DNA from: Fistularia commersonii
Taxonomy: Eukaryota; Chordata; Actinopteri; Syngnathiformes; Fistulariidae
Length of the DNA: 64,000 nt
Assembly: GCA_037954325.1 (NCBI GenBank)
Contig: JBBMNZ010000003.1
Coordinates: 15,120,392-15,184,391, forward strand
Direction of reading: 5' to 3'
The position numbers were made by a program, and so were the translations under genes. Every line of letters begins with the position of its first letter. The stretch's first letter is position 1. The notes beneath the pieces were generated by a model. The model did no database searches. It saw only the letters and a list, made by a program, of their open reading frames with translations, and was not told where the DNA came from. Shown here one piece after another: positions 35,482-48,842 of the stretch.

Positions 35482-38400
35482 GTGTGTGCACACTCACACT
35501 CTCAGTCAGTCTTGAAATATTTCTCGGGATGCCAATATTTACCTGTTCCCTCTTATGACTATCAGACACAGAGCCTCTCACACACTCAAAGGAGGTCCAT
35601 GTCAGACATGCTCTCTCTCCGGAAACAGTGTTGGGTGTCGGCCAGCTTTTTTGGCCGGATAGTTCTTTGGCTCGGACGTGCCCGAACCGTAATTTTCAGA
35701 ACAAAGCAGTGAGCAGCGACTCGCAGCATCATTCATCTATTCAGGCAAGGCTCCAAAAACTGAAGGGAACAAACAGGTAACTGGTAATTATGTGACTGAG
35801 TGAGGAAGAAGTTACCAGAATCTGGAGGTCAGATTATCAGGTCAGAACGCTCCATCTGCCACTTGTGGGAAAGACACACTGGTGACATGCGAGTTCTGGA
35901 GTGTTGGCCAGTGATGTAACAATCCATGCCAAACGATAAATATACACCATTTCAGAAAAATGATTGAGTGGACTATGAGTACTCCATATGACGGGAGGGG
36001 AGATGGGAGGTTGAACCGGCAGCACATGTCACCTACTCCATTGAGTGGACAATCGTGTTGAGAGGAAATCCATATTTAACCAGAGGACGCTCACATTGAA
36101 TAACTTGCCATGCTACACACACACCTACAAACAGGCATGCAGAGGCAGCATCTCCCTATGGTGCCTTCCTGCACTGTACCAGCATCCGTCGCAGTTTTTA
36201 TCTCACAACACTTGTGTTTGCACGACTGCGAACAAGTCCCCTCCCGATTTTTTCATGTGACGATCACCACGCGAGCACATGCTTCCGCTTTATTCTGTTA
36301 TTGAAATGAGAGGTGAATTGAGAGCGGAGTCATACTGCCTGCTGTTAAGGGACCGTGAAACTTAAACTCTGATGTGGTACGACTTGGCTGCCGCTCATGG
36401 GGTCATTAATCTGCAGCTTCGTATTAGTGTCAGTCTGTGGATCACCGGGGGCAGTCGGTGTCCTTGATGGGAAATTAAAAATAAATAAATAAAAGAACTT
36501 TATTTTTCATTTGTTGCAAATGATTGGCTCATTTCTGACATGTTTTTTTTCTCATTTGCTGTGATGTATCTTTCCCCTCTAGAATAATTTCAGTGCTTTC
36601 TAAGCTTGGAGACGTTGTAGGTAAATTGGCAATGGTTCATCTGTTCTGCTTTAACAGCCTTTTTAATAGTTTTAATTTAATGAACAGATGTAGTGTTTTG
36701 TAATTTGCCAAGATTTAATGACATAAAGAGTTTATTTATCTTACACTAATGGTTTACTACTTCGTTAATTTCTAAAGAACAGACAATGTTTTTTTGCGAG
36801 ATGCGGCTGATGCCTTTTCTGGGGAAGACAGCGATTTCTCCGATTCCACTTCAGTTTTAATTTGAGGAGCGACATCACAGATCCGTCCCGCCGCGAAACA
36901 ATGATGTAAAAAGTAAAGTCTGACAAAAATCAGCACCTTTTTCTTGCCGCTCTGGAAATCTTATCTCTGTTTGGTTAACAACCATAGCCCACCTGAACAT
37001 CTCAAGGCTGGTGACATTTGCAATATCAAGATATGATGTGAAATCACAGGTTAAGGAGCATTGCGGTGTTAAATACATTGCCCTCCGGTTTAGCATCACA
37101 TGTGGCAAACAGGCCAGAGACAAACTGACCAGCCTTTCACACACACACTGAATATCCACTGACATCAGCCTGCTGTCTGCAGAAGCTCAGGCCTGAGTCT
37201 GGACAACTCTTGTATATTTCAACAAGGTGAGGGCAGGGGGTCTATCCTCGTTTCTGTTCCTGCTTCCCGCTAGTCAACTCAGTACAGTGATTGATAAGTG
37301 ATAACCGTCTTCCATCGATAAAAAATAAACAAACAAAATTGTAACAACTCCACAACACTTTCATTTTGAAACGTGTGTGTGTACCATTTTTTTTTTTACA
37401 CATGATGAAATATTGATGCAAAACGAAAGAAATGTTGTCTTCAAAAAGCAACTACAGCTGGAAATATATTACCAACAGTGCACTTGGTGCAAAAAGCAGC
37501 TAAACCAAGTTATTAACTGCAACCCATGAATGAGAATGTGACAGGAGTATCAATATTCATATATGACAAACTCATGGTAAGATACAAATAAAACTCAATT
37601 TATAGATGAATAAATGAAAACAACTGATAAATAAATTGATTAATAAGTAAATAATGGGGAAAAATGTTGTTCAGTCATAACCAAATCTGTGTGAACACGA
37701 ACTGTATTTGAAAATACAATAGCATATATTATTTTCATTAATCTTTTAAAGCTGCATATATTCAAACCCTCCAATAACGGTTGTTGCCATGATACCAAAA
37801 CAATAAGTTTCTATCGCCTTGCAAAGACAGGAAACAAAGTGATGGGTAAGATGAAATCATGGTGAAGTAGAGCGCATACCCAGTTCAAAAACCAACACAG
37901 TCTGTCAACTCGGTCAGTGTTTCCTTCCACACAGGAAGGGACACATGAACATTTACAACACGTCAAACTGAAATACTTCCTTAGCTAGAGGAAAAAGTAA
38001 AGAACAAAGCTAAAAATCATGCACTGAATGGAACTCCAGATGATAAAGGACATTAGTTATTGAAATGAGATAAAACCAGTAACCTCTGGAAAGATAAATT
38101 TGGTGGAGTCTAAGTAGAGGATTACTGCTTCACAGCAAGCTCTACTTAGATGTACGATGATGCCAAAACTCAAGAAGGCTTGAGGAATCCACATGAGGCT
38201 GTGAATGGGTTATATTTAGACTTCTGTACTATGGGTATTAAATAAGAGCCATAAATATATCATCCATCTATATTTCTTTGGAAAGCCTCTGCCTCTTCAG
38301 GCTCTTTGTCTTCAATCAGCAACAAGACTCTTAGTAGGGGGCAGGAATATTAGAAATGCATTGGATTCATTGTCCTTTTATTTAAACACATACACTTTAA

Positions 38401-38796
38401 GGGCAGGAGTGTCTTGCTCAAGGGCACTTCAATTCTTTAAGTACAAGGACCAAGGATCAAACCTGTAACCATTCAATTTCTTCAATAGAAAGGGGGGAAG
38501 GGGGCAAATAAAAGGACTGAATAAATGGCGAATCCCACCTCCCGACTGAATATGTAGCAAAAATTTCTGTTTGCTAAAAATAAAATGAATAGAATATGGT
38601 CACAGCAAAGCATCAAACTGGCGCAATTCCTTCCAAAACACACCAGAGTCCATCAGCGACCATCCTGACACACCTCAGATCAGTTACACAACACACTGTG
38701 ATGCATTAACCATGGGTACGTCCCACGATGGGAGAGAAATCATTGAAGAGGGGAGTTTGACATTTAAAACAGGAATAAAGAGGCTTTTGTTCTTAC
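34502..38796. other. Mostly unique sequence with two (CA)n arrays, no gene seen
   Basis: About 4.3 kb holding a (GT)n array at 35246-35289 and a (CA)n array at 35428-35478, only about 140 bases apart in opposite phase. A short fragment of a common fish repeat (gtgtcttgctcaagggcact, near 38410) lies at the right end. No coding exon was recognised; frames across the arrays are artefacts. Confidence 0.5.
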
Positions 38797-38892
38797 CAGA
38801 TTGGTAGATGTAAATCCCGGTGAGGGTAAAAGCGAAGCTCCTCCGACACAATAGACGATTCCAGCAGGAAACTTTTTGAGTGAATGTTCAGC
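38797..38892 (-). other. Candidate internal (possibly 5' UTR) exon, 96 bases
   Basis: On the minus strand a 96-base segment has a good acceptor (atttgtttacag) before 38892 and a good donor (CTG followed by gtaaga) after 38797. It is in the right orientation and position to be a leader exon of the large gene. Two of the three frames are open, so a coding role cannot be excluded, but neither translation resembles a family that I know. Splice-like pairs of this quality do arise by chance in DNA of this length, hence the modest confidence. Confidence 0.3.
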
Positions 38893-39886
38893 CTGTAAAC
38901 AAATACATGTGTGAGAGAACAGATAAGGAGAGTGATAGGACTGGCAGGATTACAGAGAAGACGGCGTTGTGTGAATAATAAGCTTCCAAAAACAAAGGGT
39001 GTAAGAAAACCCAGCTTTCGGTCAAACTCAAAAGCGTATTAATTATAGCGGAAATCTGGATGCTTTTATTTATGAAGAAAAAATAAAATAAAATGAAATG
39101 AAGCCACCATATTTTTCTCATCATTGTCACAGTATCTCACTTTTATGTTTCAGGGCCTGTCAATCAAACCCTAATGATGGGGAAAGGTGTTTAATTTTTT
39201 TTTATTTATTTCCCAAAGATGAAACTCCTGACTGAACACTGCGGCATCCCTCTGAAAGTGGATAGCGCAAAATGTATTAAGGTTGTTAAATGAATGAACA
39301 GTATGGGTCACGTTGTTTGTCTTCTGGAATATTCAAGTTGGAAAAAGGTATCGGTATCAATAAAAAGTGCCGATATAGTATTGAATCGATTCACAAATGT
39401 GTTGTATTGCCCATCAGTAATAGCAAGTCTGAGAAAAAGTGGAACATACCAAAAACACATAAAAAAAAAGCCCCAAAAATATTCCTCCTCAGTGGATGTC
39501 CTACTTAACACACTGTTGGTGGAGGGGCAAGGGTGCTGTAACATCCTGATAAAGGCTACAAATTACATTATTCTTTTTACATTACAGTCATTTGGCAGAT
39601 GCTTTTATCCAAAGCGGCTTACAAGAAGTGCAATTCAGTCACCAAAGATCCCAAGTACCAGTAGTTGGAAGTCAGAAGTGACCGCTCAACCAAATAGCCA
39701 TCTCAGAACCAAAAGTTTCCCGTCGTGTTGCTCTGAACTCTGAACAGGTCAAACAACTTGACTTTAGTGAAGATAATGGAGGATGTAATGGGGAGTGGTT
39801 GGAGAGAAATTTCACAGAGGACTGTCTCTTTTTTTTTTTTGCCTCTCTGGATTTCCGTCCAGATGGCGACGTGTCTCTGCAGCAAC
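38893..39886. other. Unique sequence with a short common repeat fragment
   Basis: At about 39577-39640 the bases attacagtcatttggcagat and gcttttatccaaagcggctt acaagaag match a short, very common fish repeat terminus. The remaining sequence holds no recognisable gene. Confidence 0.5.
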
Positions 39887-40245
39887 ACATTTCAGAACGC
39901 TGTGACACGGCGCTTGTCAGAACCCCCTGTGGAATTCTGCCCCGGAGCCTGATCTGGGCCAGATGACGATCCTCAGGCCGGCATGCGGCGGAGCTAATCT
40001 GCATCTACATCAAGGAGGTGAATGTGAGGGAGGGGGGGGGGGCCGGAGTCGCCGTGAACCGCAGGGGCTCCCGGCTGTTCTCCCTGCAGCTGGTAGGGGA
40101 AGTGCTGCTGTTGTTTGCGTGCTAACAACCCTCCGACGGCTTCGGGAGCACCTGGCCTGATCGCTGTGAATCACAAGTGCTCATTAAGGGCAGGGGGAGG
40201 GAGGCAGGTTGCGGGTGCGGGGCGGGGGAGGGGTCACAGACCTCA
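39887..40245. promoter_or_regulatory. GC-rich block, possible CpG-rich regulatory segment
   Basis: A local rise in G+C and CpG (for example cgccgtgaaccgcaggggct, ccctccgacggcttcgggag) in otherwise AT-rich DNA, with a G-run at 40031-40040. It lies upstream of the large start on the minus strand. No TATA box or initiator can be asserted, and no transcript evidence is available. Confidence 0.25.
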
Positions 40246-42689
40246 CTTTCCTTTTTTTCCACCTTCAAATGATACATTGCACCAACAACAGAGATTTTGA
40301 ATTCACGGAGTCCTTCAGGTGCATCGCTGTTATATGATCCACCCTTTTTTTACAGAAGAGGATTCTGAAGTAGTGTGTGTGTGTGTTGGGGGGGTTGCTT
40401 TCCACAGCTGTCCGAATCCATTTGTCCAAGTTACACATCTGCGCTGTTTTTCAGACATCTGCCACGCAACTGAGTTCTCCTTCAGCAGCATTCGGCGCCA
40501 GTCAGGTAACATGATGGCGCTGCTGCCAACAACAATATTACATAATCCATAAATCAGTAAGTATCAATTAGTCCCAATAGCCAGCGTAACATCCCGAAAT
40601 TTTCTACATCCTGGAGGTTTTCAATTAACTCTCAGAGTAAAGTACAGAACCCGAATGAGGTGAAGTAAGAACATTCTCCACTTTGAAAGGAGCTGGCAGG
40701 TCACATGGCTCCACCACTTTACCCTGTTTATGGCCTGATGAAATTGATTATTGATTCCAATTGATTCCACGCTTGTCCTTCTTGTTGCTGTTGTTTTTCC
40801 ATTCGTACCCTTAATGTTGTTGCAGTTGTTCCTGTTGCCTGTTTATTTGTGGATCTCCTTTGGTCTTTCTAATTGTCTACTGCTTGTCTCTCTATATATG
40901 CTTATATTCAGATTTATTTGACACATAACTGTTAAGATGCTGTGACAAAAGAATTTCAAAAACATAAAGATAATTTAATAAGTTATCCTTTTATCAATCC
41001 ATTGCAAGGAACTCCATTCTCTGCAATTAATCATCCATCAGCACCAGGGGAGCAGTTAGGGGTTCAGTGTCTTGCTTAACAACACAATGACATACTAGGA
41101 TGGGCCAGGAATCGAACCAGAGATGTTTGGTCCCAAAGACAATTGCTCAATTACTTCCTGTGCCACATCAGCCCCAGCATGGACAGATTGTCAGATATTG
41201 ACCCTATCTATATTCCCGCTAATAGCTGGGGGCAGATTTCTGCAGATATTATAATTATTGTATAATCATCGCTATTCTAGTAAAATTCCGCGTCTCTTAA
41301 AATGAAAGTCAGGATTAACTTCCCTATGTAATCTCATTTATTTATTTCCAAGATTTCCAAGACATTGAAAGGCAATCTACACTTCGTCTTCACTTAGCGA
41401 ACATCTGCCTGCACAATCTGTCAGGAAAGATCTAAAAAAAGTTAGTTATCTTTTAACTATCTAAAGCTATGATGCGCGCAGTCCCTATTTACTACATTCT
41501 TCATTGACCTCATCTAATTTTTCAAATTTTAAACCTTGTTTTTTTTTTTCCTTTCCATAAAAACAGGTCTGTAGTGTGTCCACTGTGAACGCAACAGAAA
41601 ACCCACAGAAGCTAATTACACTCAAGAATAACTTTTTATCTTCTATCAATGGGTTCAAATATGAAGAGAAACACGGTAAAATATGTGTGTCAGTTCTGAG
41701 TGAATTTTGTATTATTTAGCACATTTCACTCATTTATGCCTGTTACATGTCGTCTCTTCAGCGCCGTCAACCACAGCAAATTCCTTGTAGCTGCCCGAAT
41801 GTTATTAACATACAATATAATGAATGTTTTTGAAAAGGGTTAAAAGACTATAATAAAAAATAAGTTGTGTGATACATAGTAATCTTTTTAAACATACATC
41901 GAGAGATTTTTTTTTGTACAAGAACAATTTTTGAGCTATTATTTTCTTCCCTATACCTGAAAAGTACTGATGATGAAGCTGTAAAAAAGAGGAAAAAGAA
42001 AATGTCTTATTATGAGACAAATGTGCATATACCAATGTGATATTATTACTCTTGCATTCTTATTTTCTAATGAATAGCAGCACTGGCATTGATGAATTGA
42101 CCTATTTCAAATACAGAAAAAACTAATTTTTTTTCGATAACGAGAGAGAGAGAGAGCGAGAGAGAGAGAGTGAATGGGGAAAAATGCCAAAAGAAAACTA
42201 ACTAGCTAAATAAATAAAGAAATGAAACTTATTATTATTCATTCTAAAGAACCAGAGGCCATGATAAACCACCGGGTCATATTAGGTTTAACAAAGGAAG
42301 ACTTTATAAGAACTTAATCATGGCCATCCTGAGTAGATGCAGACAGTTAGTCTCTTTCTTCAGTGGGGGGTGCCGGTTCTTTGGTATGCAAGTTTTCAAA
42401 AACAGCAAGACAAATTAAAGAAGGGACCAGCAGCGAGTGATCAAAACACAGGTGCAGCCTCGCGACAGCATGCAGCGTCCTGCAGAACCAAGAAAAGCCA
42501 AGCATGAGCTGTTTTTAGATTGTGTAATAAAAAGATTATTCCCATTCACCTCTATTTCATCTTCTTACTGCGTTTTAGTCTGTAACAACAGAACCCACAA
42601 GTCAGTGATAATTATACATGGTGTGTCGTGTTCAGGGTTCAGCAGCTGTGTGTATTGGATGTCACAGGAAAACTTTGGAAAAAAATTAA
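40246..42689. other. Unique AT-rich sequence with one repeat fragment, no gene seen
   Basis: At about 41000-41180 a fragment reads agcaggggagcagttagggg-like sequence, then gttcagtgtcttgcttaaca, ggaatcgaaccagagatgtt and gccacatcagcccc, a common fish non-coding repeat. A short (AG)n run lies at 42143-42170. Nothing else was recognised. Confidence 0.5.
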
Positions 42690-42905
42690 TAAAATAATCC
42701 AGGTTGGCACACAGTGATAAGTACTTCCTGCCTCACAGCAAGAAGCTCTATGGTTCAATTCCAATAGGGGGGGCTTTCTGTGTGGAGCTTGCATGTTCTC
42801 CCCGTGTCTGCCAGGGTTCCTCTGGGTTCTCAGGTTTCCTTCACAGTTATGTGAAGGACAGGTTGCAGGATGGTTCACTGGAGATGCATGACACATTGGC
42901 CTTCT
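42690..42905 (-). repeat. High-copy teleost interspersed repeat, copy 3 (inverted)
   Basis: The complement of the family at 12120, recognised by acttcctgcctcacagcaag, ggttcaattccaataggggg, tttctgtgtggagcttgcat and gttctccccgtgtctgccag. Its frames are not genes. Confidence 0.75.
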
Positions 42906-45855
42906 GTGCATGTACAGTAAACCAAAACACGTGGGAATTTGCACAACCAGCACAGACAGTGAAGACGTGTTGTTGTCATGTTCACCCTTCAGTCTCTCAA
43001 TCTGTAATCGATCACTGCTGAATATACAGGCCGTGTTGCTGGTGATAGTGGCCATGGAAAAATATAAACGGAAGAAACATAAAAGGGTTTCCTGCTGAAT
43101 AATTCATCCCGGGAATTTCCGCTAGGCAGCCGATTCACAGAAGATGGACGCTTAACATTGGGTTGCTGGTGAGGCAGAAAAAATTTTGGATGGGGCTCAT
43201 TGTATAATCAAAAGAAAAATTGGTAACCAAACAGAAAATCTAACTTTCCTGGATTCTCACCAATGAGGAAAAATGGTCAGATGAAGTCTGGAAAAAAAAG
43301 GAAAAAATTCCAGTTTGAAACCCAATAGGAACAATTCAGGAAAACAACCTGCTCAGCATCAACTGCACACACATATACTGGACAGCTGAATAAATTCAAA
43401 GACAAAAACTAGAGTATCACTCTGTAACTGCCTGGTATCATCAAGATGCAGTACCATCAGTCCTTTTTTTTTTTTTTTAATTACTACAGACAAGGGGACA
43501 TGAAATATAATTACTGCGAAAGTCTCCGCGTTGAGAGGGAAGCATATCAACAGAGCTTCAGGTTTTAGGGGATGTATTTGGGGTTTGAACCTCCTCTGCA
43601 GTAGATGCTGCTGCTGGGGAGCCGAGATGAGAAAGATTTCTAGATGAGTTCGGGGACTCTGGGAGAGATTCTGGCTGTGTGGGGGTGTGGGGGTGGGGTT
43701 GTAGAGGTGAAGAGAGGAGTGCTGAGGGTTAAACACTTCAAATACACACTCTTTCTCCTCTTGAAGAAGTGTGTGTTTGTGTGTGCGGGGGTGGGGGGCT
43801 GCACTGGGGTTGCTCCTGAAGCACACGTTTATTAAAAGAAAGGCTCAAATTATTTTGAATTGATATTAATGTCATATTTATGAGATGTTCAAGGGTACGC
43901 CGGTGAGCATCATTGTATTTTAATAAAAAAGTCAAACAGCCATCCAGGATTCATCTCACGGATCCAAGCGCGCTGCTGGAATTCACGGCATTGTGAATGG
44001 ATTTCATGAACGATGCGACCAAAAGAGCATCGACCCCACATCGACTTGTAGAATCTGCTGTGTGAAGATCCGACAGGCCATTCTGCATTTCTGCCTCCCA
44101 TGATTTCACAGAAATTTATAATACCAGAGACAAAAACCTCATGGATGTTTTAGGATATTTTGGTTAACATCATCCTGTTGATGGCATCCCTTAATGGCAC
44201 GAGGAAGTGGCCAACAGTTTGTATACAGTTCAGTTTGTATACCTACCAAGAGAGCAATAAAATATATTTTGGACTGAACCTCTATTGAGAACATCGGTGA
44301 GAGTTTCGGAGGCTTTGAACCAGGTGTGCTGGGTGCTTTCAAAGCACACTAAATTAAAATGTAAAACACGCTTATTTCAAATGCCCCGAAAATGTGGGGT
44401 GGGAGTTAAAATTAAAACGGATTTTAAAAAAAAAAGAGCACAGGGCTGACATGTTATTTTCATTGAGTTGTAGTTAAACAGACAATTATATGGCTACCTT
44501 GGTAACCAGAGTTTGGAATGGATTCACATTCCACGTAACCCTGGCGATAGAATTAAACATCCATGTCCTCCTTCCTTTGGAAGAGTCCATGTCAATCATC
44601 ACCGTGCTCCTTTCTAAATCTAAAGGGGGAGGCAGGGACTGCTCAATGTCATACCACTGCAGAGACTGGTGTGACAAAGAGAATATTTAGAAACTGACGC
44701 CCCAGGTGACCATCGCGGTCCTCCACGTCACTATTTCACTACTTAAGGGAACTCTAAAGGGAAAAGTCCTCCACCTAAAAGAGCCCTCCGTGACAGCGGC
44801 GCCTCGGGACTCCACCCTTGTTAAGCCTGACACACGCACACCTCCTCAGCTCGCAGTTCTTTCTAACTGTTTTCCAAAAGGCAATTAGCACCCTTATCTG
44901 CTTTTGCGGTACTCCAAACCATTGCTGTGTATGAGAATGTCTCGCAAAATGCTGTCAGAACATCTAAGGTCTTTGCTGGATGAGAACACGTGGAGCGTTC
45001 ACTGCTCCTCCGTAGTCCTGCCAGCCTTGACTGCATAGCTTGATCTTTGCTATTTATTGTTCTGCCTTTCTGGCCCACTGTCAAACTCTTAAATAAGAGT
45101 ATTATGTAAATTCCAGTTTCTCGAAAAGTGTACCTACCAAAATTCCCCCTCCAAAGACGTGGTTAACCAGACAACTCACACCCTCTCCACTCAAAGGCAT
45201 ATAATTTGTATTGGAATACGGGCTCTCAGCCGTTTTACCACACACACACATTATCACCAATTTGCCTCAAAAAACAAGCCAGTATTGTTCAATGTTGCCT
45301 TAGGGTCTTAATTAAGGCAGAATGAATTCAGTTGTTTGCAATTTTATCCATTACCTGATGAGTTTGGAGTAAGCTTTTGAATGCTGATGTATACGTAGCA
45401 ACTAAACTGGCTTGTTCAGCTTCCAATCCACTCTGCAGCGATGTGTTCTGTGAATTCATGGGTGTATCCATTTGATATCTCTTTTTTTTTTTTTTTTATG
45501 TATCCCATGTTTATCTACCAAAGTGGAAAAAATCTCAATAGATGTGATATTTGGCTGGTTGGGACTCAAACCCCATTGCTTTGTTGAGTTTTCATAATGC
45601 ATTTGCTTCTGTGTTCAGGTGTTTGAGCGTGTCTGCACATCAGCCATCGCACGTGTAGAAGTTTTAAATGATTGTTGTCGATTCAGCTATGAAGTGATCG
45701 ATGATTCAAACGCACAAATACACTCTCCACTTTGTACGCACGATTAACCCATCGGCTCACTCTCTCTTGTGCTTCACTAGCTGGTGTTGCTGGCAGAGCA
45801 TTTTGGATTGAGTGCTGGAGAATAATGAGGTTATCATAGCGTCTCTTCATGCTTC
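42906..45855. other. Unique sequence, no gene seen
   Basis: About 3 kb with T-runs near 43465-43478 and 45482-45497 and a (TG)n-rich tract near 43676-43796. Frames up to 155 codons are present, but none has recognisable domains. Confidence 0.5.
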
Positions 45856-46100
45856 ATTTCACCAGCCCCGGCTCCAAGATACTCCAGCTCTCGCCACTCC
45901 ACCCCATCCTCTTCCTCCACCTCCTCCCGCACTCAGCGCCGCCACAACTGAAGCTGTCTGACTGACACAGAGGTGGGAAGGCTGTTTCCCAGTGAAAATG
46001 CCCCCCCCTCCATTATTTACTCTACTGGAGGAGCTCAGCTGGTGTCGGGTGCAGTGGAAAGTCCTTGCATTAGCAGACAAACTGAAGCGAGGTGTCGTGC
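45856..46100. promoter_or_regulatory. GC-rich block with polypyrimidine character
   Basis: Locally C-rich and G+C-rich (ctcttcctccacctcctccc, gcactcagcgccgccacaac) compared with neighbours. On the minus strand it is purine-rich (ggaggaggtggaggaagagg type), which could form unusual DNA structure or be part of a leader exon. No splice pair stands out. Confidence 0.2.
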
Positions 46101-47114
46101 ACCCATGTCAATTCTGACGAACACACTCGGAGCGTTTACACAACAGCACAAAGGCCCACCTGCTCTGACATTTACACGCAGATTAACTCACCAGTTTCCT
46201 GCCCGGGCGAGGGGGTCACCTTTGCTTTGTCACCATCGTGTCGTCTGGCGAGAGAACGCCTCATGTGAAAATGTTTACAAGGAGAACATTCTACTCATGC
46301 TATGTTCACACTGTATGCACGTATCAACAAATCTGATTTACAGCTTAGGGACACTGCTGTTTGGCAGGCTGTATTATTTCTTTAACATGGCCCTCAAAAT
46401 GTTCTATAACAGTGTAATGTAACTGAGAATTGTGGAGGTCTCTTGTCTTCCTTTGACTTTTTCCTTGAACCTTTCTTCTCACCTAGCAAGTAGTTTAAGT
46501 TTTAAGTTTTGTTTAAACAACTCAACCTAGCCCTCCCCTTTAATGTTCCGCACCATCGAATATCATTTTCCAATTCTGGCATCCATGCGCTATCATGACA
46601 TCAGAGACACAAATAGGAGAGGGAAATATAACAGTCACGAATCCAACCCATATCAGGCTCTAATAACGCAGCTTGGTTATGTACACACACACACAGACAC
46701 ACACACACACACACACCGCAATGTGTGGGAGCAAAGGTAGAGAGGTGAGCTCACACACTAAAGAGCAAAGTCGCGTCCCACTCAGCTATATAAATATAGA
46801 CTGTGCTCTTGTAGTTGTGTTTGTGAGAGGGAGGGAGGCCGCCTCCCCAGCCCGGCAAAGTGCATCTGAATGATATTCCGGTGCATTCAAGTGGAGGAGA
46901 GCTGCATCACTCAGTACCATCTTCATGGCGGGAACATGCTGCGTGATGTCAAACGCTCGCTCCAACACTTGAAGAGGAAATGGAGAGAAAGAAGGACGGC
47001 TTGGATAAACAAGTTTTTAGAGGTTGTCATGCGTGTGGCTTCATTTCTTCTAGTCCTTTTTTTTGTTGGTGGTGGTGCGGGGAAATGTCAGCAAAAAATT
47101 CAAAGTAATATAAT
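46101..47114. other. Unique sequence with a (CA)n tract
   Basis: An imperfect (CA)n lies at about 46681-46717. No gene was recognised. Confidence 0.5.
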
Positions 47115-47210
47115 AATGAGAGAGGAGAATACAAAGAATAGGGTCAGATGGAGAGGGTTGATTTCCTGTGGCGACCCCTGAAGGGAAAAGCCAAAAGCTA
47201 AAGAAAAGAA
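47115..47210 (+). mobile_element. RTE-like LINE, 3' terminal fragment
   Basis: Plus-strand frame REENTKNRVRWRGLISCGDP followed by a stop, then ccctgaagggaaaagccaaa agctaaagaaaagaaagaa, the family's 3' tail. Fewer than 100 bases remain, so this copy is extremely 5' truncated. Confidence 0.9.
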
Positions 47211-48427
47211 AGAATAAATTGATAAAAAAAAAATATTTAAAAAAAAGATCCATGTGTGGATTTAAAAATCAAAAGTATGTGTCATCATTATTTATTTTCC
47301 ATGATGTCAGCAAAAATTACCCTAAGTTAGGTTAATTGACAAATAAATACATTTAAAACAAATAAATTAAATGTCAATCGTAAATCATAATTGCATGCCA
47401 AAATCCTTGCTTTTGATGAAATCGTGGATGCCATGTGAAATTCAGATATTTCGTATATATTGAGTGACTGTCAGAGTTGCTGCTGAAGGAGTCCATTCAA
47501 TCATTCCTAGTAAACTATGGCGGAGATCAAAGCTTTCTGCTTAGATAAAGCATAATTCAATGCATTCTGGATCAAGTACCGGGATTTTTTATTCAACTAT
47601 TTTGCCTATAGGTTTTCACTGACTACGGAACCTGGTTTTGTCAGTTGAACTTGGATCCCAAAAGCATTAGCAATGCAGTATAGGAAGTGGGTGTCAAGTC
47701 AAGGTCCTCTAAGGGGTTCCAGTTTTCCGACAGATCAGGTCCATTCAGAAGCTGAAGAGAGGTTGCCCTCATCGGCCTTCTTGAAATATTAAAAAGTTCC
47801 TCTCCATCTTTCAGCCTTGCGCTTGGTTCCTCTCCTTATGTCCTGAGTCAGCAGCAGCAGCAGCAGCAGCACAGGAGACTTCCCACTGCTGCCTGTCAGA
47901 GGCCTGACAGGCAGGTGAGACTGCAGCACTTGAAGACAGCACTTCTTCAGAGAGATCCATCTCTTTTAGAAGGCACAGATCAATCCTTATTTTAACCCTC
48001 TGAATCCTAACTCTTTGTCAGCTACTGTAAAATATTTGACACGTGTGGCTTAAAAACTTTAGCAGCTGGTTTCAACATCTGGTAAAATCTAACATTCAGC
48101 CGCATTTCCATGCGGTCAGTCAATGAGAGACCTTAATACCCTCAGCTTTACCACTGCTCTCTCTCTCTCTCACTTTCTTTCCGAACCAAGCAGAATAACA
48201 AGCTCAAGAGACTTTCTCAAGAATCAACATTGAAATTACATGACATTGTTAATCGGAGAAAATAAATCAGGCTAAATTGAATGGGAACTTACAGTAGTTA
48301 AGTGACTGACTGGGTGAATCCAAGAAACTAACTTCAAATTTGTATGTAATTTGTATGTAATCTCGTTATATATATATTAGATCCATTATTCATATACATT
48401 AGATTCATCATTAATTCATAATCTACT
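47211..48427. other. Unique AT-rich sequence, no gene seen
   Basis: About 1.2 kb with a short (AGC)n run near 47852-47873. No coding content was recognised. Confidence 0.5.
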
Positions 48428-48782
48428 CAGCTTGTCCTGCACTCAGGGTTGTGAGGGGTGCTGCAGCCTATCCCAAGTGTCATTGGACAGGAGGCGAGGT
48501 TCAGCCCGGATCAGTTGCCAGGTCCATCACAGGGCCACATATACAGACAAACAGCCTTTGTGCATTTCTTCTTCTTCTTCTTCTTCTTCTTCTTCTTCCA
48601 CCCTCTCATTCATTAGTTGGGCAAATTTTAAGTCTACCATTAATATGCAGCATGTAAAGACTGTGGGAGGAAACCTGAGAACCCAGAGACAAGCGGTGAA
48701 CATGCAACCTCAGCACAGAAAGTTCCCCTGTCGGAATCCAACCAATGACATTCTTGGTTTGAGGCAGAAGTGCTAGCCCCCC
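48428..48782 (+). repeat. High-copy teleost interspersed repeat, copy 4, with internal (TTC)n
   Basis: Matches the family at 12120: gcttgtcctgcactcagggt, tgctgcagcctatcccaagt, tgtgggaggaaacctgagaa, cacagaaagttcccctgtcg. A (TTC)n array at 48566-48598 has expanded or inserted inside the repeat. Confidence 0.77.
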
Positions 48783-48842
48783 TATATAATATAATGTAAT
48801 GTAATGTAATGTAATATAATATAATATAATGTAATGTAATGT
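48783..48842. repeat. (TAATG)n / (TATAA)n pentanucleotide array
   Basis: Five-base units that change between taatg and taata, filling the space between the interspersed repeat and the RTE-like LINE. Confidence 0.9.
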
